From assembly GCF_900111815.1 (NCBI RefSeq), contig NZ_LT630004.1, positions 140,373 through 204,372 on the forward strand: a stretch of 64,000 nt of DNA. Reading direction: 5' to 3'. Each line of letters opens with the position of its first letter. The stretch's first letter is position 1. A program made the position numbers and the translations under genes. Below, piece after piece: positions 1 to 9,014 of this stretch. The notes under the pieces are model-generated. The model was not told the origin of the DNA, did no database searches, and was given only the letters and a program-made list of their open reading frames with translations. Source of the stretch: Bacillus massilinigeriensis. Its GTDB lineage: Bacteria > Bacillota > Bacilli > Bacillales > Cytobacillaceae.

Positions 1-1133
1 GCCCCTACCATACCAGTCTGCCTGTATTCCCCGACAAGTGGATGTTGCGAAAAAACCTGCTCGGCAAGCGTTTTCATATAAGCGCTTTTTTCGAGATTAC
101 TTTCCAATACATTCTCCTCTTCAAAAATGTTCAATACCTCGAGTGCGACGCGGCATGCTAACGGATTTCCTGTATAGCTATGCGAATGGAGGAATGCTTT
201 TCCTGTTCCGTAATCATCATAGAAGGCTTGATATACTCTATCATTGGTCAGCACGACCGAGAGAGGAAGATACCCGCCTGTCAGTCCTTTTGATAAGCAC
301 ATAAAGTCAGGGGTGATCCCCGCCTGCTCGCAAGCGAACATCGTCCCGGTGCGGCCGAAACCAACCGCAATTTCATCAGCAATGAGATGGACATCATAAG
401 CTTTGCAGAGCTCCCGCAGCTTTTTTAAATAGGCAGGAGGATACATTTTCATCCCGGCAGCAGCCTGAATCAACGGCTCGATGATGACAGCACTTAGTTC
501 TTCATGATGGCGTGCGAGCTGTTCTTCCATAAAAGCAATGCACGGCGCGCTGCAGCTTTCTTGTTTTTCACTGAAAGGGCAGCGATAGCAATCTGGTCCT
601 TGCGCTCTAATCGTATCGAGCAAGAGCGGCTGAAAAACTTCATTGTAAAGGGAGACGCCTCCAACCGAAAGGGCGCCGATCGTTTCACCATGATAAGCAT
701 CGGTCAGCGCGAGGAAGCGTTTTTTAGACGTTTTTCCCGTTTGCTGGTGGTATTGAAAGCTCATCTTTAAGGCGACTTCAATTGCGGCGGAGCCATTATC
801 GGCAAAAAAGACTTTGTTCAAGTTGCCTGGAGTGATGCTTGCCAGCTTTTCAGCAAGGAGGACTGCAGGTTCATGTGTGAAGTTGGCAAAAATAACATGC
901 TCAAGCATTGTAGATTGCCGGGAGAGCGCAGTGCTGATGCGATCGTTTGCATGGCCGAATAAATTGACCCACCAGGAGGAAACCGCATCTATGTATGATT
1001 TGCCGTTTTCATCATAAAGGTAAATGCCTTTTCCCTTTTTGATGACAATGGGAGGAAATTCCTCGTAATCTTTCATTTGCGAGCAGGGGTGCCACACATG
1101 GTTAAAATCTCTCTGTTGCATATCTGTTTTCAT
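1..1133 (-). CDS. bioA: BioA, adenosylmethionine-8-amino-7-oxononanoate aminotransferase (3' end cut by window)
   Basis: PLP-dependent aminotransferase that converts KAPA to DAPA with SAM as amino donor in biotin synthesis. Translation from ATG at 1133 gives [20 protein letters not shown] near the N terminus, then [13 protein letters not shown], the Asp region [14 protein letters not shown] and the PLP-lysine segment [19 protein letters not shown]. These are class III aminotransferase signatures in BioA order. About 377 codons are present; the family is usually 445-460, so roughly 70-80 C-terminal residues lie left of the window. The start overlaps the bioD stop (ATGA), which shows translational coupling. 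Confidence 0.95.
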   Translation of the reverse strand, partial: MKTDMQQRDFNHVWHPCSQMKDYEEFPPIVIKKGKGIYLYDENGKSYIDAVSSWWVNLFGHANDRISTALSRQSTMLEHVIFANFTHEPAVLLAEKLASITPGNLNKVFFADNGSAAIEVALKMSFQYHQQTGKTSKKRFLALTDAYHGETIGALSVGGVSLYNEVFQPLLLDTIRAQGPDCYRCPFSEKQESCSAPCIAFMEEQLARHHEELSAVIIEPLIQAAAGMKMYPPAYLKKLRELCKAYDVHLIADEIAVGFGRTGTMFACEQAGITPDFMCLSKGLTGGYLPLSVVLTNDRVYQAFYDDYGTGKAFLHSHSYTGNPLACRVALEVLNIFEEENVLESNLEKSAYMKTLAEQVFSQHPLVGEYRQTGMVG

Positions 1134-1813
1134 AGAGTTATCAACCTTTCGAAAAATTCAACTTGCAGGTTTTTTAATTCTGTCAGATCCGCTAGTTTTG
1201 GAATGACGGTGAATGGCAAAGAAGTAAGATTCTGTATCGTTTCGATATTGTTTTTTTCAAGCTCAGTTCCTTCAAATTGGTTGAAGACGATTCCAATGAC
1301 AGGGATGTCCATGTTTTTTAGCGCCTTGAGCGATAGCACCGTATGGTTGATGGTTCCAAGGCCTGTACGGACGACGAGGACGCAAGGCAAGTTGGATTCT
1401 TTAATTAAAGAAATAAAATGATAGCCTTGCTTGGCGTCGAGCGGAACATACAGACCGCCAGCCCCCTCGCAAATGACATGGTCATAATGAGAGAGATTCT
1501 GCTGTAATTGCTCTAAAATGATATTTTTGTCAATCGTTTGTCCTTCAAGCATGGCAGCATAGTGCGGGGAGGCGGGTTCTTTGAAGGAATAGGTGTTAGT
1601 GTTGTTTTCATTAAGTTCTGCCATGCTGAAAGTTTGATAGAATGCAGTGTCTTCATAGTATGAGGTGTCACCTTCTGTGATGATGCCTGTCTGGACAGGC
1701 TTGTATGGAAGAACGGAATACCCTTTTGCTTGAAGTGTGCGCATAAAAAGGGCGGTGACAATCGTTTTTCCAACGCCTGTGTCACTTCCGACAATCCAGA
1801 AGTGGTTAGCCAT
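1130..1813 (-). CDS. bioD: BioD, dethiobiotin synthetase
   Basis: ATP-dependent closure of the ureido ring of DAPA with CO2 to form dethiobiotin. The 227-residue protein starts [17 protein letters not shown], where GSDTGVGKT is the characteristic BioD P-loop at residues 9-17, and has the substrate segment YKPVQTG (37-43) and [10 protein letters not shown] (115-124). Length is normal for the family. It is the first gene of this bio unit, followed by bioA with a 4-nt overlap. An AAGGAGGAAAAA-type ribosome binding site precedes the ATG, and a BirA operator lies directly upstream. Confidence 0.97.
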   Translation of the reverse strand: MANHFWIVGSDTGVGKTIVTALFMRTLQAKGYSVLPYKPVQTGIITEGDTSYYEDTAFYQTFSMAELNENNTNTYSFKEPASPHYAAMLEGQTIDKNIILEQLQQNLSHYDHVICEGAGGLYVPLDAKQGYHFISLIKESNLPCVLVVRTGLGTINHTVLSLKALKNMDIPVIGIVFNQFEGTELEKNNIETIQNLTSLPFTVIPKLADLTELKNLQVEFFERLITL

Positions 1814-1835
1814 AGATTTTTCCTCCTTGAATATA

Positions 1836-1863
1836 TGTTAACTAATTATATAATAGGTTAACA
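1836..1863 (-). promoter_or_regulatory. BirA (biotin repressor) operator over the bioDA promoter
   Basis: Perfect inverted repeat TGTTAAC-N14-GTTAACA. This is the Firmicute BirA box pattern, with half-sites about two helical turns apart. The spacer is AT-rich and contains a TATAAT-like -10 on the minus strand, so bound BirA-biotinyl-AMP would cover the promoter. It sits 23 bp upstream of the bioD start. Confidence 0.88.
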
Positions 1864-1952
1864 CATTTTAGCTGCGCTTGTAAAATTGATTGACGGAGTT
1901 TTCAGATTATTATATACTCTATCAATCAAATTTTTTTAGGCAGGTGGGAAGG

Positions 1953-3122
1953 TTGGAACAAAAATTCGAGACGACCGTACTTCATGGCACGAAGAAAAAT
2001 CAAGGAAATATTAAGAGCAAGACGATGCCGATATACCAGACATCTGCTTTTTCGTTCGGAGGTTTAGAGGAGCTGGAAGGGTATTATCATGGGGAGGGCA
2101 ACTACCTTTATTCTCGTGTTGGCAACCCGAATACGGATGAGTTGGGAACGGCTGTCGCTGTGTTAGAAGGGGCACCTGTGGGTGTTGCTGCTTCATCAGG
2201 ATTGTCTGCGATCCTTGCGGGAATTCTTGCAGTAGCCAAAAGCGGCGATCATATCGTAGCGGCTGCTGATGTGTATGGCGGCAGTTATTTTATGCTGGAG
2301 TCGGAATTGAGGGATTTGGGTGTCGAGACGACGTTCGTGCCTTTCGGGGATCTGGGAAATGTGGAAAAGGCGATTCGACCGAATACAAAGCTGTTGTATA
2401 CAGAGTCGATTACGAATCCGTTTCTTCGCGTGGAGAATATCGAAGGCGTTGTGGCGATTGCGAAGGAGCACGGTTTGTACACGATGGTCGATAATACGTT
2501 CGCGACACCGTATCACTGCAAGCCATTTTTAACTGGTGTGGATCTTGTAGCGCATAGTGCTACAAAGTATATCGGAGGGCACAGTGACGTGACAGCGGGT
2601 GTTATCGTCGGTGAAGAGTCGCTGATGGCGAAGGTGCGGTCAAGGGTTGTGAACATGGGCAGTAATCTGAGTCCTTTTGAGGCATGGCTTGCGTGCAGAG
2701 GTTTAAAGACGCTGGCGCTTAGAATGAAGGCGCAGTCTGGAAATGCGTGCAAGCTAGCGGAAGCGCTGCGGGAAAACGAAGGCGTGGAAGAGGTTTATTA
2801 CCCCTTCGGGGAAGTTGGGGCGGATGCTGGCGATGGTGCTCGCGATTGCGGTGGTTATGGTGCAGTAGTGACTATTAGGCTTGCTGGCGCGGTGAATGTG
2901 GATAGATTTTTTTCATCGTTACAATGGGTGAAGATTGTGCCAACGCTTGCAGGCGTGGAAACTTCCGTTTCTCATCCTTTGACTACATCGCATAGAGCGC
3001 TTCCTAAAGAGGCGCAGGAGGCTTTGGGAATCACGAACGCGGTGGTCAGAATATCAGTCGGGATTGAGGATAGCGGGGACATTGTTCGAGTATTTGAAAG
3101 TGCGATTCGGGCAGGGCTTTGA
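1953..3122 (+). CDS. Cys/Met metabolism PLP enzyme (cystathionine gamma-lyase / O-acetylhomoserine sulfhydrylase family)
   Basis: Trans-sulfuration family PLP enzyme acting on a homoserine ester, cystathionine or methionine-type substrate; the exact reaction cannot be told from sequence. Visible motifs from the TTG start: YSRVGNPNTDELGTAVAVLEG, SSGLSAI, DNTFATPYHCKP and the PLP lysine in HSATKYIGGHSD. The C-terminal SVGIEDSGDIV is typical of the family. Length is 389 residues. The open frame extends to ATG 1890, but TTG 1953 (GTG 1944 is an alternative) has AGGTGG upstream and gives the usual N terminus. It diverges from bioD, and the two share a short intergenic region. Confidence 0.88.
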   Translation: MEQKFETTVLHGTKKNQGNIKSKTMPIYQTSAFSFGGLEELEGYYHGEGNYLYSRVGNPNTDELGTAVAVLEGAPVGVAASSGLSAILAGILAVAKSGDHIVAAADVYGGSYFMLESELRDLGVETTFVPFGDLGNVEKAIRPNTKLLYTESITNPFLRVENIEGVVAIAKEHGLYTMVDNTFATPYHCKPFLTGVDLVAHSATKYIGGHSDVTAGVIVGEESLMAKVRSRVVNMGSNLSPFEAWLACRGLKTLALRMKAQSGNACKLAEALRENEGVEEVYYPFGEVGADAGDGARDCGGYGAVVTIRLAGAVNVDRFFSSLQWVKIVPTLAGVETSVSHPLTTSHRALPKEAQEALGITNAVVRISVGIEDSGDIVRVFESAIRAGL

Positions 3123-3133
3123 TTTTTCATCAT

Positions 3134-3158
3134 GTTTAGACTTACATGAGGCGGGTAG
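3134..3158 (+). promoter_or_regulatory. Sigma-B type promoter of the general stress gene
   Basis: GTTTAG (3134-3139), 13-nt spacer, GGGTAG (3153-3158). This closely matches the sigma-B consensus GTTTAA-N12-15-GGGTAT, 46 nt before the start codon of a gene whose family is sigma-B controlled in B. subtilis. Confidence 0.75.
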
Positions 3159-3204
3159 TTTTACATATGAAGATGACAACAACCCGTCTAAAGGAGGAAT
3201 AAAT

Positions 3205-3870
3205 ATGAATTTGAAAATGAATGAACATGAAAAGCACCTTGTTGGAGTTTACAATAATGAGCGCGATGCGATTGACGCAATTGAAGACCTGAAGAGACAG
3301 GGCTACAGCACGGAGGATATTTCCGTCATTGGCCGTAATGATGATGATGTGGAAGATATCAACGATGCCACTGGTACAAAAACGGAGGAAGGCTTAGCTG
3401 CTGGAGCGGCTGCAGGTGGCGCGCTCGGCGGCATTGCCGGATTGCTTGCAGGTATCGGTGCATTAGCGATTCCTGGAATCGGGCCAATCGTGGCTGCGGG
3501 TCCTATCGCTGCAACTTTGACTGGAGCTGCAGTTGGCGCAGGCGCAGGCGGACTTGCGGGAGCGCTGATCGGAATGGGCATTCCGGAAGAAGAAGCAGAC
3601 CGTTATGAAGGCTATGTGAAGGAAGGCAAGATTCTTGTTGTGGTAGAGCGTCGTGATGACTTGCGTGGGCGCGGGTCTTATGATGCAGACGCAAATGCGA
3701 ACCTCACTGGAGGGACGATGACTTCTAACATGCCAAATGACGGTATCAGGGGCGACGCAAACGCACCAAGTGCTGGCGGTGTGTCCATGACGGACGGCGA
3801 TATTGCTGAACCGCCACTCACATCCAACAACCCAGCAAATCCAAGAGTCACCGGCCGCAAAGACTTCTAA
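3205..3870 (+). CDS. General stress protein 17M-domain (YflT-like) protein with glycine-rich hydrophobic core
   Basis: 221 residues. Residues about 8-45 (HLVGVYNNERDAIDAIEDLKRQGYS and on) are the general stress protein 17M domain. A long Ala/Gly stretch of two hydrophobic segments (about 67-120) follows, resembling a membrane-inserting glycine-zipper hairpin, then GKILVVVER and an acidic, Asn/Pro-rich tail. The biochemical role is not known for the family. ATG 3205 is chosen because AAAGGAGGAA lies 7 nt upstream; the frame is open further up only as read-through. A sigma-B promoter precedes it, supporting a stress role. Confidence 0.85.
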   Translation: MNLKMNEHEKHLVGVYNNERDAIDAIEDLKRQGYSTEDISVIGRNDDDVEDINDATGTKTEEGLAAGAAAGGALGGIAGLLAGIGALAIPGIGPIVAAGPIAATLTGAAVGAGAGGLAGALIGMGIPEEEADRYEGYVKEGKILVVVERRDDLRGRGSYDADANANLTGGTMTSNMPNDGIRGDANAPSAGGVSMTDGDIAEPPLTSNNPANPRVTGRKDF

Positions 3871-3872
3871 TG

Positions 3873-4246
3873 AAGCACCGTGGTAAAGCACAACACCGTG
3901 GTAAAGCACAACACCGTGCCTGACCCCCGGTCTGGTAAAGAGGTAAAGTGCGAAAGCGTGCCTGACCCCCAACGCGGTAAAGAGGTAAAGTAAAGAAGTT
4001 TCCTGAAGGAACGTTCCTTTCCTCATTTGGTGAAGGTTGTATATAATTCTTTCGGACAGACTTTCGTTTGTCCACATGGAGGAATCCATCAAGTGCAAAA
4101 GAGCTGTGGATCACTTATTCCACAGCTCTTTTGCTGTTGTTTTGTATTATATAGCATAGCGTGCTGGGGTAATTTGGTAAAGGGGAAAAGCGTGCCTGAC
4201 CCCCGGCGCGTTGAAGAGGTAAAGTAAAAAAGCGTGCCTGACCCCC
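3873..4246 (+). repeat. Cluster of GCGTGCCTGACCCCC dispersed repeats
   Basis: Four direct copies of the core GTGCCTGACCCCC in plus orientation at about 3916, 3956, 4190 and 4232, each followed by GG/AA and a short GCGGT-like tail and preceded by GGTAAAG-type text. Together with the hairpin at 4097-4132 they fill the 526-bp gap between the stress gene and the CAP-domain gene. No convincing gene was found in this gap. Confidence 0.85.
4097..4132 (+). terminator. Strong symmetric hairpin, terminator-like
   Basis: A 14-nt arm (AAAAGAGCTGTGGA) pairs with its perfect complement across an 8-nt loop and ends in TTTT. It lies inside the repeat-rich gap, with no clear gene just upstream. It could end read-through from the stress gene. 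Confidence 0.6.
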
Positions 4247-4396
4247 TTGTGCGGTTATGTCTACGTTGATAAATGATGGCATCGTAGGGAGTAAAAGAGA
4301 TTTATTATCACAGTGATGAGATTATTATGGTATTTATTGGTTGTTGAATAAAATTTAGCATTTTTCTCATCCTAATTTGGGAGGAGGATTGAGAAA

Positions 4397-5002
4397 ATGT
4401 TGAAAAAGATGTTTTTTACCTTGGCTGTTTTGTTGTTGCTTCCTACCATTTCCTTTGCACAGCAGGTTTATACAGTACAGCCGGGAGATACAATGTGGAA
4501 AATTTCTGTAAGGTATGAGGTAGGGCTTTCGGAAATTATTAATGCAAATAGGCAAATTAGGAATCCCGCTCTAATTTATCCAGGGCAAAAGTTGACGATA
4601 CCTGAAGTCAGTGCATCTAAAAATGTGGAATATCAGGTGATTCAGCTGACAAATCAGGAGAGAGCTAAGAATGGACTCAAGCCGCTAGCTGCAGATTGGC
4701 AAGTATCCAGAGTTGCAAGGTACAAATCTATTGATATGAGGGATAAAAATTATTTCTCCCATACGAGCCCGACATATGGCAGCCCTTTTAATATGATGAA
4801 GAACTTTGGAATCAACTACAGAAGCGCTGGAGAAAACATTGCTGCTGGTCAACGGACACCTCAAGAGGTAGTAAGGGCCTGGATGAACAGTCCAGGGCAC
4901 CGTGCCAACATTCTCAATGCGAACTATACGCATATTGGTGTAGGATATGCTTCAGGCGGCTCTTACGGGCACTATTGGACTCAAATGTTTATCTCGAAAT
5001 AA
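4397..5002 (+). CDS. Secreted LysM and CAP (SCP/YkwD-type) domain protein
   Basis: 201 residues. Residues 1-21 are a signal peptide (KK, Leu-rich core, FAQQ cleavage region). A LysM domain follows (about 24-70, YTVQPGDTMWKISVRY to YPGQKLTIP), then a CAP domain (about 78-200) with LTNQERAKNGLKPL, YFSHTSPTYGSPF, GENIAAGQ and SPGHRANILNANYTHIGVG, all hallmark CAP motifs. The LysM should bind peptidoglycan or cortex; the enzymatic role of bacterial CAP domains is unsettled. GGGAGGAGG precedes the ATG. A strong terminator follows immediately. Confidence 0.93.
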   Translation: MLKKMFFTLAVLLLLPTISFAQQVYTVQPGDTMWKISVRYEVGLSEIINANRQIRNPALIYPGQKLTIPEVSASKNVEYQVIQLTNQERAKNGLKPLAADWQVSRVARYKSIDMRDKNYFSHTSPTYGSPFNMMKNFGINYRSAGENIAAGQRTPQEVVRAWMNSPGHRANILNANYTHIGVGYASGGSYGHYWTQMFISK

Positions 5003-5012
5003 ACTGCTACAG

Positions 5013-5052
5013 GAAGAGGCCGGCGAAATCGCCGGCCTCTTCGCTATTTTTG
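5013..5052 (+). terminator. Terminator of the LysM-CAP gene
   Basis: GC-rich stem GAAGAGGCCGGCG / CGCCGGCCTCTTC with loop AAAT, then a T-rich tail (CTATTTTTG). Confidence 0.85.
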
Positions 5053-5073
5053 TTGCTTTACCGCACTACTACA

Positions 5074-5132
5074 CCGGGGGTCAGGCACGCAGCACCAGAG
5101 CACCGCACCACCGCACCGGGGGTCAGGCACGC
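5074..5132 (-). repeat. Two GCGTGCCTGACCCCC repeats, inverted orientation
   Basis: CCGGGGGTCAGGCACGC at 5074-5090 and 5116-5132, each preceded by CACCGCAC-like text. These are minus-orientation copies of the dispersed family, between the CAP gene and the lia operon. Confidence 0.85.
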
Positions 5133-5170
5133 TTTATTTAAGTAAAGCGCCATTTGGTCCTATGGGGAAT

Positions 5171-5237
5171 CGGTCGCAGGTCTTAGTGTGAAATCAAGCG
5201 TGGGGTCGTTATGGCTTTTTTGGCCGCGGGGTATGAT
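5171..5237 (+). promoter_or_regulatory. Putative LiaR-dependent liaI promoter region
   Basis: TATGAT (5232-5237) lies 17 nt after a weak -35 TTATGG (5209-5214), just before the liaI ribosome binding site. Upstream at 5171-5194 is an imperfect palindrome (TCGCA...TGTGA around GTCTTAG), in the position where LiaR binds in B. subtilis. The weak -35 suits an activator-dependent promoter. The operator assignment is inference. Confidence 0.45.
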
Positions 5238-5262
5238 GGAATCAAGAAAGGAGGGAGCGAAC

Positions 5263-5607
5263 ATGAAAAAATTTGGTTTGCTGGTAGCAGGAGGTATCGC
5301 GGCCATTGTCTTGATCGCCAACATCGGCTCGCTAATCGGGTTGGCCATCAGCATCGTATTAATGTACCTTGTGCTGAAACAGTTCCTGAAAGCGGGCAGC
5401 ACCTTCAAAAAAGTCATGTGGGCCATCCTCGGTCTGGTCATCCTGTCAACAGCCATCGGCAACGTACCCGCATTTTTTGGCCTGGCGGGAGCAGCGGTAC
5501 TCTATCTCGTCTATAAAAAATGGTCTGAGCCGAAAACATTCGATTTTAAAGAAGACAACGATCCGTTCGACAATTTTGAAAAGCAATGGGCTGAACTAAA
5601 CAAGTAA
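5263..5607 (+). CDS. liaI: LiaI-like small membrane protein
   Basis: 114 residues with an N-terminal pair of membrane segments (about 5-45) and a third near 55-80, then an acidic soluble tail ending DNFEKQWAELNK. In B. subtilis LiaI is the membrane anchor for LiaH under envelope stress. Here the gene sits directly before a PspA/LiaH gene, which is the main evidence. ATG 5263 follows AAAGGAGGGAGCGAAC; the longer frame from 5188 has no binding site. Confidence 0.8.
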   Translation: MKKFGLLVAGGIAAIVLIANIGSLIGLAISIVLMYLVLKQFLKAGSTFKKVMWAILGLVILSTAIGNVPAFFGLAGAAVLYLVYKKWSEPKTFDFKEDNDPFDNFEKQWAELNK

Positions 5608-5628
5608 AAGAAAAAGGAGAGGATAGAC

Positions 5629-6276
5629 ATGAACAACTTCATTAACCGTATGAAAAATATCGTTATGGCAGATCTTCACGAGGCTTTGGAAAAAAAGGAA
5701 AAACAAAACCCGATTGGTCTTCTTAATCAGTATTTGCGCGATTGCGAACGGGAAACAGATAAGGTGAAAAAGCTGATTGAACGCCATCGCCAGCTTCACG
5801 TACAGTTCGAAAAGGAACTCAAACTTGCAGCTAACATGGCTGAAAAACGCAAACGTCAAGCAGACATTGCCGCAGCGGCTGGTGAGGCACAGCTCCAATC
5901 CTTCGCCACCTTAGAGCAAGCACAGTATGAACAAAGAACGGAGCGTCTGCGCGCGTCGCTTTCAGAGGTGAAAGCCCAGATTTCCGAATTGGAGCAAAAA
6001 TACGAAGAAATGAAGCACAAGTTAAAAGATATGCATATCAGAAGGCTTGAGTTAATGGGAAAAGAAAATGCTACAAAGGCAAATCGCAGGATGGACATGG
6101 TGATTCATACTGATAAATATGAAGAAACCGCCGGCTCCAGATTTGCTGAAATCGACGAATACCTCGAACGGCTTGAACAGGAAGCGGACCGAAACTATAT
6201 GCACTCCACCATCGACAGCCGCATCGCCCAGCTCGAAAAAGAACAAAAAAATCAGGAAACCCATACTATTTCCTAA
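5629..6276 (+). CDS. liaH: LiaH, PspA/IM30 family envelope-stress protein
   Basis: 215 residues, almost wholly coiled coil, with the PspA/IM30 start MNNFINRMKNIVMADLHEALEKKEKQNPIGLLNQYLRDCE (an amphipathic helix then the conserved NP-LLNQYLRD-E block). The family forms rings that stabilise damaged membranes. It is 22 bp after liaI with its own AAAAGGAGAGG site, so the two should be co-transcribed. A hairpin follows before the regulatory genes. Confidence 0.92.
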   Translation: MNNFINRMKNIVMADLHEALEKKEKQNPIGLLNQYLRDCERETDKVKKLIERHRQLHVQFEKELKLAANMAEKRKRQADIAAAAGEAQLQSFATLEQAQYEQRTERLRASLSEVKAQISELEQKYEEMKHKLKDMHIRRLELMGKENATKANRRMDMVIHTDKYEETAGSRFAEIDEYLERLEQEADRNYMHSTIDSRIAQLEKEQKNQETHTIS

Positions 6277-6294
6277 ACACAACGTGGTATCCTA

Positions 6295-6326
6295 AAGAGA
6301 GGCGCAGAAATTCTTCCGCGCCTCTT
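6295..6326 (+). terminator. Hairpin between liaIH and liaFSR (partial terminator)
   Basis: Stem AAGAGAGGCGC / GCGCCTCTT with a loop of about 12 nt and no strong T tail. In B. subtilis a leaky terminator in the same place makes liaIH mRNA far more abundant than the regulatory part; this hairpin is well placed for that. Confidence 0.55.
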
Positions 6327-6397
6327 GAATCATTCAAAAAATTGCCGGATCCTTCATAGAGCTATGACAGCAATCAAGAAAGAAAGCGGGGATGGAC

Positions 6398-7129
6398 ATG
6401 CTTAAAAATAAAAAAGACTATATAGGCTGGATTGTGATTATCAGCATTGTTCTTCTGCTGCTTGAGATTGCTTTCTTTAACCAAGGACTGATTTTCTCCC
6501 TTCCTATTTCCGGTGCAATGGCTTATTTTGGTTGGAAAAAGATGCCTCGCAAGTTCGGAAAGCTGCTATTTTGGATCGGGCTGCTTATTTTAGCAAGCAG
6601 CATCCTCGGCATGATGATATTTCGATTTTTCCTGTTCGCTTTCCTTTTATATTTAATTATCGAATTTGCCCAATCAAAGAAAAATCCGCAAAAGATCACA
6701 CCAGTATTCATACAGCCAAAAGAAGAATCGTCACAAACAACAATCGTGGTAAAAAAGCCGCTTTTTCAAAACCAGTTGTTTGGACACCAACAGACACAAA
6801 GCCATGTTTATGAATGGAACGATATCAACATTTTTACTGGTATCGGTGACAGCATTATTGATTTTAGTTATACAGTCCTGCCAAAGGGTGAATCGGTTGT
6901 CTATATCCGTAGCCTCATTGGAAGCATTAAAGTTTTTATCCCATATGATATAGAAGTATGCATCAGCCAAGCAACACTTGCAGGCTCGATCGATGCGCTC
7001 GACCATCATGATGGAAAAATTTTTAACCAGAATCGCCTTCTTAAGACTCCTGATTATGATGGAGCTCCACAGAGGATTAAGATTGTAACATCCATGATAG
7101 TTGGGGACTTAGAGGTGAAAAGGATATGA
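6398..7129 (+). CDS. liaF: LiaF, membrane inhibitor of the LiaSR system
   Basis: About 243 residues: three or four membrane segments in the first 95 residues, a linker, and a C-terminal soluble domain of the LiaF/DUF2154 type (WNDINIFTGIGDSIIDFSYTVLPKGESVVYIRSLIGSIKVFIPYDIEV). LiaF holds LiaS off in unstressed cells. ATG 6398 has GGGGAT 6 nt upstream; ATG 6392 in the same frame is possible. Its stop overlaps the liaS start (ATGA). There is no liaG between liaH and liaF, unlike B. subtilis. Confidence 0.9.
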   Translation: MLKNKKDYIGWIVIISIVLLLLEIAFFNQGLIFSLPISGAMAYFGWKKMPRKFGKLLFWIGLLILASSILGMMIFRFFLFAFLLYLIIEFAQSKKNPQKITPVFIQPKEESSQTTIVVKKPLFQNQLFGHQQTQSHVYEWNDINIFTGIGDSIIDFSYTVLPKGESVVYIRSLIGSIKVFIPYDIEVCISQATLAGSIDALDHHDGKIFNQNRLLKTPDYDGAPQRIKIVTSMIVGDLEVKRI

Positions 7130-8175
7130 ATAGCATTTTGCGGCAGGCTATCGGCGGAATATTCGTAAGCGTCCTGTTCCTCCTTTTTCTGACGGGAACC
7201 TATATCTATGTTTTTCCGCTAAAAACCATCGGTGATTTATGGGAACAGGAGGTGTTCGATATTCCCTTTATCCTGTTCACCGCCTCCGTCAGCATCATGA
7301 TTGGATTGCTGCACGGGTTGTTTTCAGGCTTTTTCCATTACCGACAGTACCAAAAAATTGACCAATGGCTTTTTAGTCTGGAAGAAGGAAAATCTTCACA
7401 TCAGGAAGATGTCGCTATGCTTCAGGAAGTAACCAACATATTTGAGCGGATTGGCAGGCTCCAGAAGCAAATCTCTGATAAAGCGAAGCTCTCTCAGCGC
7501 CTCGCAACGGAAAAAGCGGAGGAGCAGGAGGTGAGAATCCAGGAAATCATTTCACAGGAGCGGAATCGGCTGGCACGCGAGCTGCATGATTCCGTGAGCC
7601 AGCAGCTTTTTGCGGCTTCGATGATGATGTCTGCGATCAACGAGCAAAATGAAGGAGGGGAGGATAACCTTCAAGCAAAACAGCTTAAAATGGTGGAAGA
7701 GATGGTTCAGCAGTCTCAGCTTGAAATGAGGGCGCTCTTATTGCATCTCCGCCCAGCGGCGCTCAAGGGAAAGAGCCTGCAGGAGGGAATGGATGATCTG
7801 TTGATGGAGCTGCAGCAAAAGGTATCTATGAAGATTTCCTGGAAAGTGGAATCCTTCCCGCTAGATAAAGGTGTGGAGGATCACCTTTTTCGCATATTGC
7901 AGGAAGGTGTATCAAATACATTGCGACATTCCAAAGCAGATGAGCTGGACGTCCTCCTTGTAAAAAGGGATGACCTGGTGATATTGCGCGTCACAGATGA
8001 TGGTGTCGGTTTCGAGCCGGAAAACGGGAAAGCGGGCTCTTATGGTTTACAGAATATGTACGAACGTGCTGGAGAAATAGGCGGCACGCTGAAGATTGTC
8101 AGTGTGAAAAACAAAGGCACCAAGCTTGAGGTAAAGGTGCCTATCTTGCATACAGCAGGTGATAAAAATGATTAA
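7126..8175 (+). CDS. liaS: LiaS, sensor histidine kinase (NarL/LiaS class)
   Basis: 349 residues with two membrane helices (about 10-30 and 46-66) around a very short extracellular loop, an intramembrane-sensing layout. A coiled linker leads to HisKA_3 with the phospho-accepting His in [19 protein letters not shown] (about 145-165), then an HATPase domain with [15 protein letters not shown] and [12 protein letters not shown]. It phosphorylates LiaR in response to cell-wall antibiotics acting on the lipid II cycle. Overlaps liaF by 4 nt and liaR by 8 nt. Confidence 0.94.
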   Translation: MNSILRQAIGGIFVSVLFLLFLTGTYIYVFPLKTIGDLWEQEVFDIPFILFTASVSIMIGLLHGLFSGFFHYRQYQKIDQWLFSLEEGKSSHQEDVAMLQEVTNIFERIGRLQKQISDKAKLSQRLATEKAEEQEVRIQEIISQERNRLARELHDSVSQQLFAASMMMSAINEQNEGGEDNLQAKQLKMVEEMVQQSQLEMRALLLHLRPAALKGKSLQEGMDDLLMELQQKVSMKISWKVESFPLDKGVEDHLFRILQEGVSNTLRHSKADELDVLLVKRDDLVILRVTDDGVGFEPENGKAGSYGLQNMYERAGEIGGTLKIVSVKNKGTKLEVKVPILHTAGDKND

Positions 8176-8800
8176 AGTGGTTTTTGTCGATGATCATGAG
8201 ATGGTTCGTATCGGCGTATCTTCCTATTTATCTGCCCAGCCTGATATTGAAGTGATTGGGGAAGCGGACAATGGACGGACCGGTGTGGAAATGGCTTTAA
8301 AATTAAGACCGGATATTATTCTGATGGATCTTGTCATGAAAGAAATGGACGGAATTGAGGCGACGAGGCGAATTATCGAGGAGTGGCCTGAAGCAAAGAT
8401 TATCGTCGTGACAAGCTTTTTGGATGATGAAAAAGTATACCCCGCACTTGAGGCTGGCGCGACAAGCTATATGCTGAAAACTTCTAAGGCGAGTGAAATT
8501 GCTAATGCCATTAGAACGACCTATCATGGTCAGCCTGTACTCGAGCCGGAAGTGACCGGGAAAATGATGCGAAAGATGCGGAAGAGGAATGAAATGCTCC
8601 CGCACGAAGAACTGACAGAACGTGAAATGGAAGTCCTGCTGCTGATTGCGGAGGGAAAGGCGAATCAGGAAATCGCCGACGAGCTGTTCATCGCACTGAA
8701 AACAGTGAAAACCCATGTCAGCAACATCCTGAGCAAGCTGAACGTACAAGACCGTACCCAAGCCGTCATTTACGCATTCAAGCACAGACTGGCCAAATAA
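8168..8800 (+). CDS. liaR: LiaR, NarL-family response regulator
   Basis: 210 residues. The receiver domain starts [14 protein letters not shown] (acidic pair DD), has the phospho-acceptor Asp in [14 protein letters not shown] (about residue 54) and Lys in YMLKTSKA. The C-terminal LuxR-type helix-turn-helix reads [43 protein letters not shown] 8168 is preferred over GTG 8159 because AGGTGA is 5 nt upstream. Phosphorylated LiaR should activate liaIH from the promoter at 5.2 kb. Confidence 0.94.
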   Translation: MIKVVFVDDHEMVRIGVSSYLSAQPDIEVIGEADNGRTGVEMALKLRPDIILMDLVMKEMDGIEATRRIIEEWPEAKIIVVTSFLDDEKVYPALEAGATSYMLKTSKASEIANAIRTTYHGQPVLEPEVTGKMMRKMRKRNEMLPHEELTEREMEVLLLIAEGKANQEIADELFIALKTVKTHVSNILSKLNVQDRTQAVIYAFKHRLAK

Positions 8801-8806
8801 AGGCAA

Positions 8807-8870
8807 GCGTGCCTGACCCCCGGCGTGGTGAAGCAATAAAGCAACGCAGCGTTCCTGACCCCCGGCGCGG
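8807..8870 (+). repeat. Two GCGTGCCTGACCCCC repeats after liaR
   Basis: GCGTGCCTGACCCCCGG at 8807-8823, starting six bases after the liaR stop, and a variant with GTTCC in place of GTGCC at 8849-8870. Same family as at 3.9 kb. Confidence 0.8.
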
Positions 8871-8975
8871 TGATAGGATAAAGCGCCATGGGGTCATTGC
8901 TTCTAACCATTCCTTGCTTTATTACATCACCACACTGCAACACAAAACACTGTACCATCCCGATTACCTATAAAA

Positions 8976-9014
8976 ACCCCCGGGCTTTCTTAAGTTAATC
9001 GCCTCATCCGGGGG
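8976..9014 (-). terminator. Terminator overlapping the 3' end of the small minus-strand gene
   Basis: On the minus strand CCCCCGG ... CCGGGGG is followed by TTTTTA. The stop codon of the 8990-9199 gene lies inside the loop, so the coding region runs into its own terminator. Confidence 0.7.

Noticed and set aside
4027..4227. 66-residue open frame in the repeat cluster
   Set aside because: It spans the terminator hairpin and two dispersed repeats; no binding site or protein-like pattern.
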